DNA of 64,000 nucleotides from Laguncularia racemosa. Lineage: Eukaryota; Streptophyta; Magnoliopsida; Myrtales; Combretaceae. The stretch spans positions 2,604,001-2,668,000 of the forward strand of contig JBBMOL010000013.1 in assembly GCA_037954665.1 (NCBI GenBank), given 5' to 3'. Below, piece after piece: positions 12,927 to 24,099 of this stretch (its first letter is position 1; each line of letters begins with the position of its first letter). Made by a program: the position numbers and the translations under genes. The notes beneath the pieces are model-generated. The model saw only the letters and a program-made list of their open reading frames with translations. It was not told where the DNA came from and did not search any database.

Positions 12927-15590
12927 TTATTGGCATAGGAAGCAAGTTGTGGAGGTTGCAATTCCCCAAGATATTAACTTATCAAGGGTGGATAATTTGT
13001 CTAACCAGGCTAACCATAGTATGAAAGAGTGCCTTGGCAAGGAGGATTTATTCCAAATGACTTTAAGCCAAGGAGTTGAAGTACCTTGTGGATTTAGGAA
13101 AGTACATCCACTCTTAATTGTGTAGTCACCAAGGTGGAGTGGATCCAATGGAGGTGATTTGGATGAGAGGCCTTTGGCTTGAGGTTAGGTAGAATGTGGA
13201 AATTTAGCCAAAACGGACTATTAGGTAAACACCATGTGTTGTCATTCATTATGGAGCATAGCTTTGTGTTAGAAGGTAGGGTTGTGCTCCTCATCTCTTG
13301 GGCACTATATATTGTGTCCAATAAGCCTGTTAGAAGTCAAAAGTCTACCTAGAGTGATATGACTAAGCCATCATTTGGTTCCCATTGGAAGCTATTGCGG
13401 ATTGAATTCCTAATAACTTCTTCCAAACCCAGGAGCATGTGGTTAGTACTCTTGTTGACCAAAAGCTTCTCCCTTTCAATAAGGTGGAGTGTACCTAATC
13501 TGGCCAAAGGCTTCAAGGGCCTTCCTTACATAGATGTCATATATGTTTTATTTGGATAGCCTTATTCCATAGATGTAGTTTTGGAATCCTTAGCCCGCCA
13601 CATTTCAACGGTTGATAGACATTCACCCATCGAACCTTAGCCTTGGAACAAATATTGGAACTTCCGCTCCACAAAAAGTTTCTAAGCATCTAATTAATTT
13701 TTGTTGTGATTGCTTTGGGTAGGAGAAAGATTGAGCTCTAATAGACTTGCATTGAGAATATGATTGATTTGACCAACTGTAGTCTACTTGCATAGGAGAG
13801 GTATTTTGAAGTCTAAGAGTTGATATGTGTCAGAATTCTTTCCAACAGGGCATCACAGTTTGTCTTCTTGAGCTTTATCGAGAGTAATGGGACACCCAAG
13901 TAGCGCACTGGTAGCTTATTTTCTTAGAATTGTATGGCCCGAAGGATATCCTTCATCTTTTGCAAAGACATAGGAGAAAAAGATGCTACTCTTACTGGTG
14001 TTAGCACATAGGCCCGATATCAACTAAAATTGTTGCAAAGAATTTTTTATTAATGAGACAATTCTACATTGCCCTTAATAAAAATTAGGAGGTTATCTAC
14101 AAAACAAAGGTAAGTTAGTCTCTTAGGTTGGCATCTTCAATGAAAGGAGAATCGGGGGTTCGTGAAAAGCCTCCTTAATGAGGTGGAGAGGACTTCCATG
14201 CCCATTACAAATAAATAAAGGGATATGGGGTCCCCTTGTCTCAAGCCCCGTTTTCTTGGAAAATAACCCGCTGGTTCTCCATTGATATTGATGGAGAATT
14301 TTAGGGTAGATATGCACTGAACAATGAGAGTACTTATGTGAGATGGAAATTGCATAGCTTTAAGGACCTTTAGTTGAATTCCAGCTTATTGTGTCAAATG
14401 CTTTCTGTAGGTCACCTTTAAAGTGCAACTATGCACCCTTCTGCGTGTGATATTTGACCATCAATTCTTGAGTAATAAAGATGTTGTCAGTGATTTTCTG
14501 CCTAGGAATGAGGGCTACCTCTTCTCTTCCGATCAACATAGGTAGGACCCTCTTAAGACGTGTTGCAAGGACTTTAGATATAGTATTGTAAAGAACATTG
14601 TAGCAAGCTATAGGGCGAAATTCTCCTAAAGTCGAAAGGTTGGCCACTTTTGGAACTAAGGAAATGATGGAGGCATTTGCCTCCTTGAGCAAGCGACCCA
14701 ATGTTAAAGGGGCAAAGGAGATTTAGAAGTACTCACTTTAGTTCAATTTTTTGAGTTACGCTTTTAGCAATTTAAGTTTCTTAACAACTTAGAACATTTC
14801 TGATCCTTCAATCTCGCAATTCCAAGTATAGGCGACAATGTCCTTGAAACTCTTGTGATCAGACCAGAAGTTGAAAAACTTAATGGTGTCTTCCTACCAC
14901 TAGAGTTGTAGTCCATATATGTGATAACAAGGGAAAATTCGAGAGCAAAAGGGGAAAAAACTTTGCTTGAGGTCTAGGGAGTGCACTCAACCAATGATGG
15001 TTCACCAAAACCCTATCTAATTGCCTCAAAATTGGGTTACGTTCTTGTTTGTTAGTCCATGTGAACAAAGCCCCTATGTATCTTAAGTCTTCCATTTCTG
15101 CGTTGGCGAGGTAGTTTTGGAATTCTACCATGGTGAAGTTAAACAAGCTCTTCCCCCACTTTTTTCAAAGGGGACTTTATTCTGTTGAAGTCTCCAAGGA
15201 TTAACTAAGGCTTCACAACCAAAGTTGAAGCAAAAGTCTGTATTTGCCCACAAGGATCTTCGTTCTATATCATGATTTTAGCTATATATAAATGTGACGA
15301 AAAGGTTTACATTCAACCTTCGATCGGTAGCTTCACAATGCATGAATTGCTTGTGCTCAACCTCAACATAGACATCCCATTCCTTCGGATTCCAAGCCAA
15401 CCACATGTGTTTCCTAGCTATTGAATTTATCAACACTTGCCAATGCAACCCCAAAACAATTTTTATATGGTCTTCATTTGAAGGATTAGCATTCATTTCA
15501 ATAAAGTTGATCTTTTATGTTTCACAAATTCTTTCAACCTTCGCTACTTTGATAAGGTCATTGAACCCTTTAATATTTCATGATGTAACA
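12927..15590 (-). pseudogene. LINE ORF2 remnant: endonuclease, reverse transcriptase, zf-RVT
   Basis: Read right to left: the first codons of an AP-type endonuclease lie at about 15590-15278 (WLAWNPKEWDVYVEVEH), and its C-terminal part at 15146-14880 (EDLRYIGALFTWTNKQ, LDRVLVNHHWLSALP). Reverse transcriptase follows at 14701-14040 (ASIISLVPKV, EFRPIACYNVLYNTISKVLA, GLRQGDPISLYLF). A zf-RVT segment is at 13148-12927 (SSLPRHSFILWLAWLDKLS). The RT active-site box reads FVDN near 14085 instead of the family FADD, so a metal-binding aspartate is lost. Several stops and frameshifts confirm a dead copy. The endonuclease is cut at its very start by copia-C. Confidence 0.8.
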
Positions 15591-15760
15591 TGTTAAATAA
15601 ATCAATTTTCCTTATTTAATTCTAAAATTACAAGCCTTTACTTATAGTATTTATAGATATACATCAATACAGAAATACAACTATATTCATATATTCACTA
15701 ATCTAAATCTTTGACTCCATGATTCTAAGGATCATAGAAAATCTCTAGCTCATACCAACA
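15591..15760 (-). repeat. Copia-C LTR (3' LTR)
   Basis: Begins TGTTAAATAAATCAATTTTC and ends CATACCAACA. It aligns along its full length with 29903-30074, with roughly ten differences by eye. Confidence 0.85.
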
Positions 15761-16160
15761 CTCCCCCTCAAGTTAGTGCAAAGATGTCTTCTATGCCCAA
15801 CTTGCTAGAGAGCTATGAAACACTCTGCTTAAAACACTCTTTGTAAGAATATCAACCAATTGCTCTTTAGATTTCATGAATGGGAACTCCACTATTTTCT
15901 CCTCCAATTTCCCTTTAATTAAGTGTTTGTCAACTTCAACATGCTTTGTTCGATCATGCTGAACAGGATTTTGTGCAATTTCTATAGCCGCTTTATTATC
16001 GCAAAATAGTTTAATTAGATGCTTAGATGAGTATCCAATTTCTTTCATTAGCTCTCTCAACTAAAGTAATTCACATAACCCTTTAGCTATGCCACGAAAT
16101 TCAGCTTCTGCACTTGATAAAGCCACAACCTTCTGCTTTTTAAGTTTCCACCAACAAAGG

Positions 16161-16910
16161 TGATGAGGATCAGCTAGCATGAAAAAGGAAGGAACCAAAA
16201 TTCCATGATTTATTACATGGCATTGAGGCCGATGACTTGAATTAGAGCTAAAAGAATGAACGAAGCTCTACAGGAACTAGTCATAAACTTGCAAGCTAGG
16301 GAATCAAGCTACATTGAAGGAGCACATACATATATCAACTTGATTCACGTAACTATGGAAGGATGAAATAATTTAGGACATTAAATATTTGCGTGGACCG
16401 CTACACTAGAGGATACATTCGGTTTTGTTACTGTTTATTTTTATTTGTTGGTTTGTTATTTATGTTATTTAGTTGCCTATTCTATCATTGTGTCACCAAG
16501 TAGGCAACTTAGGATTTTTAGTATTTGTTTTGATTTGTAATTTATATTATTTAGTTGCCTACTCAATCACATGAGGATAATGACAGATTAGACAACTTAG
16601 GTTTTCCATATTCTTATATGACACTATATAAGCCGTGCAAGGGCCAGCCATGAGGAAAAAACTTTGATATATGAAAACACATCTTTTTCGTGAGATACAA
16701 AATACTTCTTTTTGTTCTTTTGCAAAAGAACTTTTCCATAGAATTCTTAACCAAATTACTAGAAATAACTTTTGATAACTTAGGTTACAATCAACGGGTT
16801 TGATTGGGGTTTAGTTACGCATCGCTTATTCAAAATGATCATCAGCTTAATTGAAACCAACTAGCATTGTTGGGGTTCTAGGTTTAACATACCTAGGGTT
16901 TCACGCATCA
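16161..16910 (+). repeat. Gypsy-2 5' LTR
   Basis: Runs TGATGAGGATCAGC to CACGCATCA. It contains two related hairpin modules with arms near AGTTGCCT / AGGCAACT (16471-16509 and about 16551-16603). The loop of the first (16479-16501) is the reverse complement of the loop in the other LTR. TATATAAG near 16625 may be the TATA box. Confidence 0.87.
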
Positions 16911-17907
16911 TTTGGTATCAGAGCTTCGACTTCTTGAATCAAGTAAATTATATCCTTTTCTTTAATTTGTCTTGTCTGTTGTTTTTTTTTTTTCCCATAG
17001 TCGTCTGTTGTTCTTTTCTATATTCGTCTGTTGTTCTTTTCCATATTCATATTTGAAAAAAAAAATTCATATAAAAATTTTATTTGTTGTTCTTTTCATA
17101 TTCGTTGTTGTTCTTTTTCATATTCATATCAAAAAAAAAAAATCGTATAAAAAAAAATTCTGTTGTTCTTTTCCATATTTCATAGACAGAATTCATATAT
17201 ATATATATAAAAAAAACAAATTTCATACTTATTCATTCATTACAATCCATTAGAGCCAATAGTATTTAGGTTTTCTTGAATAATCAATTGTGTTCAATTC
17301 ATAGCTTATTTACAAAAAAAAAAATAAATCAAATTTGGTTTCAAAAGAAAGAATCAAGAACCTGAAATTCAAAAAAAAAAAAAAGGAATTCGGCCTTGAA
17401 AGAATTACAATTGCTGAAATCACAAGATAACTTCTTGAATTGTCAATTACATAATTGGTTGAGTCAATTCACTTTCCATATCAATTGTTTCAAATTCCAA
17501 CCGTGATAGATTCTTTGTGATTTCTAAATTGTGCATCCGAAAATTACATTCCATAATCATTCATTGTGTTTTGGTGCAAATTATATCCTTTTGTATTTGA
17601 TTGCATATCTATTCAGTGGTGAATCTTTTCCATATCAATTAGATTGTATAGTTAGTCTTCCTTCATTCATGTGACTTAGGCCGATAGTAATCATTAGTGT
17701 TGACTTAGTAATTTGAGTTTAGGAGTTTCAAATTGAGTTCTTAGCAAAAGAATTACAAAAAGTATGTTGTGAGATCATATTTGTGAGAGATGTACATGAA
17801 TGAAATTGTGAGCATATCATTTGTGAGCAATACACAAGTGAGTGTGAGGAACATACTTATATATTTCTTGTGATTGTGATCGTAATTTGCTGCAAATTAT
17901 TAGAATT

Positions 17908-20010
17908 ATGTCGGGACAGAATACTAATGGAGGAGAAAGTCGGGTAATGTTTAAGGAATTGATGAGGGAGATGAAGAGATCCTAACAGGTGAACTAGAGC
18001 AGATCCATAGACAGGATGGATAGGATGGAAATGAGTAAGAAACCGTCTAGTAGTACCACTGTCAGGTGAGTAGGTAGACAGAATAGGGGAGGAGTTAGAT
18101 AGATGAAGAGGAGGAATCTGATTTTGGAGATTACCAACACGTGAGGGATATGAGAAGTATCTAGAGGCGTGATAGTAATTTAGGGAGTATTAAGTTAAAA
18201 ATCCTAACTTTTCAGGAAAAGAATGATCCAAAATTGTATTTAAAATGGGAGAGGAAGATGGATCATGTGTTTGAATGTCACAACTATATTGAGGAGAAAA
18301 AAGATAAAATTAGCTGCAGTAGAGTTTTCAGATTACGCTAGTGTATGGTAGGATCACTTGGTGCATAATAGGCACAGGTATGGAGAGCGACCTATTAACA
18401 CTTGGGAGGAGATGAAAATGATCATGTAGAAGCGTTTTATTCCTAGTCACTATCATAGGGACTCACTTAGGAAAGTCTAAGGGTTGACTTAAGGGAATAA
18501 TAGTGTAGAGGATTATTACAAAAAGTTGGAGATAGGCCATGATTAGGGCGAGAATTGAGGAGGAGGATGAGGCCACTATGGCTAGATTTATCAACGGATT
18601 GGATCGGGAGATAACTGATGTAGTAAACCTTCACCATTACTTAGATATGGAAGAGTTACTGCATAAAGCTATTAAAGTAGAGTGGTAGCTAAAATACAAG
18701 GAGTGGGCAGAGGACTGGCTCGACTTCCAAAACTTTATGGAACTCCATGTGGAAGAGAAACTCCACCAATTTAATGTGAGGACTAAGAATCCAGTTGTTG
18801 CACTTAAGGGAAAGACTGACACTAAACCCCCTTCAGGACGAAAGATATAAAGTGTTTTAAGTGTTAGGGATTTGGGCACATTGCATCTCAATGTCCAAAT
18901 CAGAGGGCTATGATTATCAGTGATAGTAGGGATGTAGAGTATGAGCTTTGAGGATGAGGAGGAGTCACCATCATAGGAGTATGAGGATGTTGACTTAGAG
19001 GGACCCGCGAGTAGCGAGTTGTATGTTACGAGGAGAGTGCTTAGTGTACAACCCTAGGAGGATGGTGAGGGGATCCAGCGTGAACATATTTTTCATACAC
19101 GGTGTCATGTGCAGGGTAGAGTATGTAGCTTGATAATCGATAGTGGCACTGCACTAATGTTGCTAGCACTTTACTAGTAGAAAAGATGCAGTTAAAAGCA
19201 GTGAAGTATCCTAGACCATATCAATTGCAGTGGTTGAGTGATTGTGGGGAGGTTAAGGTGACCAAGCAGATACTTATAGCCTACTCTATAGGGAGCAACA
19301 AAGACGAGGTTGTGTGTGATGTGGTACCTATACAGGCTAGCTACATCTTGTTAGGGCGACCTTGGCAGTTTTGATAGGAAGGTTATATACGATGGGATAC
19401 AAGAATTAATATTCTTTTGTTTTAAACAAAAGGAAGGTGGTTCTTACTCCACAGAAACCATGGGAAGCTTGCGAGGACCAAGTGAAAATCGCTAAAGAAG
19501 TTAAAGCGAAACACGAGAGTGTGCGAGAGTAGGGAGAGAAAAAAGAAGAGTGAGAGACAAACACTTGTGAGCTATGAGGGAAGAGAGTCTGAAACACTGA
19601 GAGGAGAGAAAATTGTAAGAAAAAGTAAGTGTGAGAGTGCAATGTTAGCGAGGAAACAACTACTTGTACTTATGTACAAGGATGTTTATTTTACTTATAC
19701 TGACGCTAATCTTTCGTTACCTAGTATGGTGTTTTCTTTTGACTTTATTATAGGAACAGATGAGCTAGCCATGGATGAGAGGAAATTGGATGCGATTTAG
19801 AAGTGGCCAATACCAAAGGGACGTGTCAGGACTGTGTTTCATCTAGGAGAAAAGGTTTGGGTGCATTTGAGAAAAGAAAGATTTGCACCACAACGAAAGT
19901 CAAATTACATCCTAGAGGAGAGGGATTTTTCTAAGTCTTGGAGAGCATCAATTACAACACCTACAAAATTGATTTGTTGAGTCACTATGGTAATATAAGT
20001 GCAATTGTAA
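17908..20010 (+). pseudogene. Gypsy-2 gag-protease with internal deletions
   Basis: A possible start ATG is at 17908 (MSGQNTNGGESR). The Gag core appears from about 18200 (LTFQEKNDPKLYLKWERKMD, then the ERPI.TWEEMK segment in another frame). A CCHC knuckle follows at about 18850 (FGHIASQC, with an in-frame stop inside it). Protease has LIIDSGTA at about 19130 and CDVVPIQASYILLGRPWQF at 19316-19372. Past 19375 only scraps remain: a stretch near 19640-19800 echoing the linker before RT, and from about 19830 the integrase C-terminal segment (LGEKVWVHLRKERF). The enzymes between protease and integrase tail are gone, so any mobility depended on a partner element. Confidence 0.75.
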
Positions 20011-20077
20011 TGTTTCTGATCTTACTTTTTTATAATGCAGGTGATTTGAGGACGAATCTTTTCGAGGAAGGAGGGAA

Positions 20078-20820
20078 TGATAAGGATTAGCTAGCATGAA
20101 AAAGGAAGGAGCCAAAATTCCACGATCCATTACATGGCATTGGAGGCCCGATGACCTGAGCTAGAGCTAAAAGAATGAATGAAGCTTTATAGGGACTAGT
20201 CATGGACTTGCAAGCCAGGGAATCAAGCTACATTGAAGGAGCACATACATATGTCAACTTTACTCACGTGACCATGGAAGAATGAAATAATTTAAGGATA
20301 TTAAATATTTGCGTGGACCGCTACACTAGAGGATACATTCGGTTTTGTTAATGTTTATTTTTATTTGTTGGTTTATTATTTATGTTATTTAGTTGCCTAC
20401 TTGGTGACACAATGATAGAATAGGCAACTTAGGATTTTTAGTATTTGTTTTAGTTTGTAATTTATATTATTTAGTTGCCTACTCAGTCACATGAGGATAA
20501 GGATAGATTAGGCAACTTAGGTTTTCCATATTCTTGTATGACACTGTATAAGCCATGCAAGGGCCGGCCATGAGGAAAAAACTTTGATATATGAAAACAC
20601 ATCTTTTTTGTGAGATACGAAATACCTCTTTTTGTTCTTTTGCAAAAAAACTTTTCCATAGGATTCTTAACTGAATTACTAGGAATAACTTAGGTTACAA
20701 TCAACGGGTTTGATTGGGGTCTAGTTACGCATCGCTTATTCAAGACAATCCTCAGGGTAATTGAAACCAACTAGCATCGTTAGGCTTCTAGGTTTAACAT
20801 ACCTAGGGTTACATGCATCA
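20078..20820 (+). repeat. Gypsy-2 3' LTR
   Basis: Runs TGATAAGGATTAGC to CATGCATCA and aligns with 16161-16910 apart from scattered substitutions, a deletion of about 10 bp near 20690 and the inverted 23-bp loop at 20399-20421. Confidence 0.87.
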
Positions 20821-23504
20821 AAAGGTCAAGTACCCCGAAGTCAACTTCCTATTCGTAATGCTTCTAGCCCAATCTGCATCTATATAACCATTTATACACC
20901 GATGATTATGCTTTCTAAAAATGAGTCCTTTTCCTGGTGAGTTCTTTAAGTATCGAAGAATTTCGTTTCACACTTCCATATGTTCTTCACTTGGATTATG
21001 CATAAATTGACTTACCAAGCTCACGGCATAAGCAATATCGAGTCTTATGTGGGATAAGTAGATTAGTCTACCTACCAATTGCTGATATCTATCTTTATTT
21101 GTAGGAACCTGATATGGATATTCTCTTAGCTTGTGGCTTTGAACCATTGGAGTGTCTACAGGTTTACAATTGAGCATTCTTGTTTCAACTAACAAGTCAA
21201 GAACATATTAAAGGAAAATTTCCTATTTTGATCTTGCTACTTCAATTACAACATATTTAAGACCACTAAGATTCTTCATTTCAAATTCAGTTGCTAGATG
21301 CCTTTGAAGCTTTGTGATTTTCTCCTCATCATTTCCTGTAACTATCATGTCATTAACATAGATTATTAGCGCTGTTACCATCCCTTCCTGATGGTTTAGA
21401 AACAAAGTGTGATCAGAATTACACTACTTATAACCATAATTCTTTATAGCTAGATGAAATCATCCAAACCATGCTCTTGGTGATAGCTTTGATCCATATA
21501 ATGCCTTCTCCAACTTACATACAATTCCTGTTTGTGAAGCAATGAAACTTGATGGGACTTCCACGTGTATTTCCTCTTCTAAATTCTTATGAAGAAACAC
21601 ATTCTTTACATCAAATTGATGTAATGGCCAGTCTAGATTTGCAGCTAGTGATAGCAGCACTTAGATTGTATTTAATTTTGCTACCGGTGAGAATGTCTCA
21701 TGATGGTCAATACCATATGATTGGGTGTATCCTTTTGCAACAAGTCTCGCCTTATATCGATCTATTGTCCCATCCGCTTTATGCTTAATAGAGAATACCA
21801 TTTGCATCCTACCACTTTCTTTTCCTTTGGTAGATATACAAGTTTCCAAGTGTTGTTCTTTTGTAGTGCTGACATTTCTTCCTTAATTGCTTCAATCCAT
21901 TTGGGGTCTTTCAAGGCTTCTTTAATTGTATCAGGAATGCACTCAGATGATAATCAATGCATCGGATTTTAGAGTGGTTGTGATAGTCTTTTGTTATTGA
22001 TATGATTAGCAATTAGGTATCTTGCTATGCCTTCTCCATGATTGGTGTATATTGATTTGGTGGCTAGCCACGATTATTCTTAAAAGCCAATTTATAACTA
22101 GGAGAGGGATCAAGAGATTGTACCTCGATTTATCCCAAGAGTAAGGTTATTCTCAAGAGCATGGTTGATTGGTACTAAATTGGGAGCCAAACTAGAAGGG
22201 GATTGTTCTAAAGAATGTTCTTGAAGAGACTGTTCAAGAGGGGATTGCTCTTGCTCTTGATTGTATTCATTCCCGATTTCAATACTTCCTCCTTCTTGAG
22301 AATTATTTTAAAGAAAAAAAAAGTTGTCTCCATTGTGAAAAGTTGAGAAATTTAGGATTAAGGAATCTGGCCACTTTTCCAATTTATTATTCACATCTCG
22401 CTCTTCACTAGCTAGCTCCCCCTAAAGAGGAGAATGCAAATTTGGATTCTGAAAAAACATTTCTGTTTTAAGAAATGTAACATCTATAGTGACATGAAGA
22501 CACTTAACACTTGGATCAAAGCACCAATATCCTTTCTTATGTGTAGCATAGCCCAAGAAGAAACAATAAACAACACATGGATCAAGTTTGGTTCTTTCAT
22601 TTTTATGGAGATAGACATATACTACACATCCAAATATCCTTGCAAAGAGCATTAGAATTGAGGGTAAAGCTTTATGCTAAGTTAAGATAGATGGCATGCG
22701 GTTTAGCAAGTAAATTGCAGTGGTTATTGCATCTATCCAAAATCTCTATGGTGCATTTGTAGCAATTAGGAGTGCTCTGGCTGTCTCCAAAATATGTTTG
22801 TTCTTCCATTCTGCAACTTCGTTCTATTGTCGGTTTAAGCACAAGTTATCTCATGGTATATCCTATGAGTTTAGAAATAGTCTTTCAATTCTTTGTTGAA
22901 AAATTCCCCACCATTATCAGAACGAAGTACTTGTAACTTAGTTGAGAATTGAGTTGCAATCATAACATGAAAAGTTTGAAATATCTTAGCAACTTCATTC
23001 TTGTTTTTCATCAAGTATAGCCAAGTCATACAAGTGCAATCATCAACAAAAATCACAAACCATTTTATTCTTGAAGAAATTGAAATAGGGGCAGGTCCCA
23101 AACATTCGAATAAACTAACATAAATGGTTCTTTACATCTTTTTGGACTTATTGGATAAAATGCTCTATGACTTTTTGCCAAAATGCAAGATTCAAACTTA
23201 AGCATTGTATTAGAAAAATTTGAAAACAAACAAGGAAACAGATGTTTCATATAAATTGAAGGATGTCCCAATCTTCTATGCCACAGCCAAATTTGCCTTT
23301 CTCTTGTTTCATCCCTACTGACTTTGTTTGCTCTACCACCTTTGAGATCCTCCATGTAGTACAATCCTTCTCGTTTAGTACCATGACCAATGATCTCCTT
23401 GTTGAGAATATCTTGGAACAAACAAAATTTTTGGTACATTAATGCACAAAAATTTAATTGCTTAGTAACTTGTCCAACAGAAATTAATTTATTTGAAAGC
23501 GATG

Positions 23505-23714
23505 TGTTAGAAGACCACAACACTAAATTAGGAAATTTTTTATTTAGGAAGTTTTTTAATATATAAATCTCAAGATAATTAAAATAGGTTAAGAATAAGA
23601 TATGTTTTCGTATTTTTCCTAATCTTGTTAGCAATGTACAATGTATATATATATATATACCTTTTATGTATAATAAAATTCAAGCGTGAGAGAATTTTAC
23701 TCTTCACGTTTTAT
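23505..23714 (+). repeat. Copia-B 5' LTR
   Basis: Aligns with 28350-28560 with about a dozen differences, including TA-repeat length near 23650. AATAAA at about 23670 may be the polyadenylation signal. Confidence 0.83.
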
Positions 23715-24099
23715 AATATGGTATCAGAGCCCTAAGGTATATAAATTCTAGAAAAAAAAATTTTCGGCCTTCATTGCCAATTTTATAGATTGGCCTTCAT
23801 TGCCAACATTATCTTATTCCTTTGTGTCATACCTCGTTTGGTTCCATTGCACCATACTCTAATCTACATCAAATCCTCATCTGGTTCCATTGTGTCATAC
23901 CTTGTCTGGTCATTTTCCTAAAGAACAGCTAGCAATTAAAGTCATACCCCATCTGGTCTTTTTCTTAGAGAACAACCAGCAATTAAAGTCGCTCTCTATC
24001 AATTGCATTAAAGACCAGCAAAGGGAGACTTGAACCTATTAAGAGGGAAAGAAGAATTGTAGCCATAACCAATGAGGAAACCAAGAAACCCAGTATTCC

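Larger units (their letters stand above)
16161..20820 (+). mobile_element. Gypsy-2: Ty3/gypsy Gag-protease deletion derivative
   Basis: LTRs of about 750 bp (16161-16910 and 20078-20820) flank a 3.2 kb interior. The target duplication AAAGG is exact (16156-16160 and 20821-20825). The primer site TGGTATCAGAGC is at 16913 and the purine tract GAGGAAGGAGGGAA precedes the right LTR. The interior has Gag, a CCHC knuckle, protease and then the integrase C-terminal tail; RT, RNase H and the integrase core are missing. It sits in the RNase H region of copia-C, so it is younger than copia-C. Confidence 0.88.
15791..23504 (-). pseudogene. Copia-C pol remnant (integrase, RT, RNase H), split by gypsy-2
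   Basis: Right to left: the gag-pre-integrase region (QIWLWHRRLGHPSIYMKHLF, about 23290), then the integrase core (23101-22871: WFVIFVDDCTCMTWLYLMKN and LRSDNGGEFF). The FLGYATHKKGYWCFDP segment is at about 22560. Reverse transcriptase covers 21849-21223 (YKARLVAKGYTQSYGIDHHE, LDWPLHQFDVKNVFLHKNLE, ALYGSKLSPRAWF). RNase H starts at 21195-20822 and resumes at 16155-15791 beyond gypsy-2 (LFCDNKAAIEIAQNPVQHDR). The RT box reads YVND instead of YVDD near 21340, losing a catalytic aspartate. Stops and indels are frequent. Confidence 0.8.

Noticed and set aside
16972..17253. 93-codon plus-strand open frame rich in Phe and Lys
   Set aside because: Low-complexity leader of gypsy-2 upstream of gag, built from repeated TTGTTCTTTTCCATATTC words.
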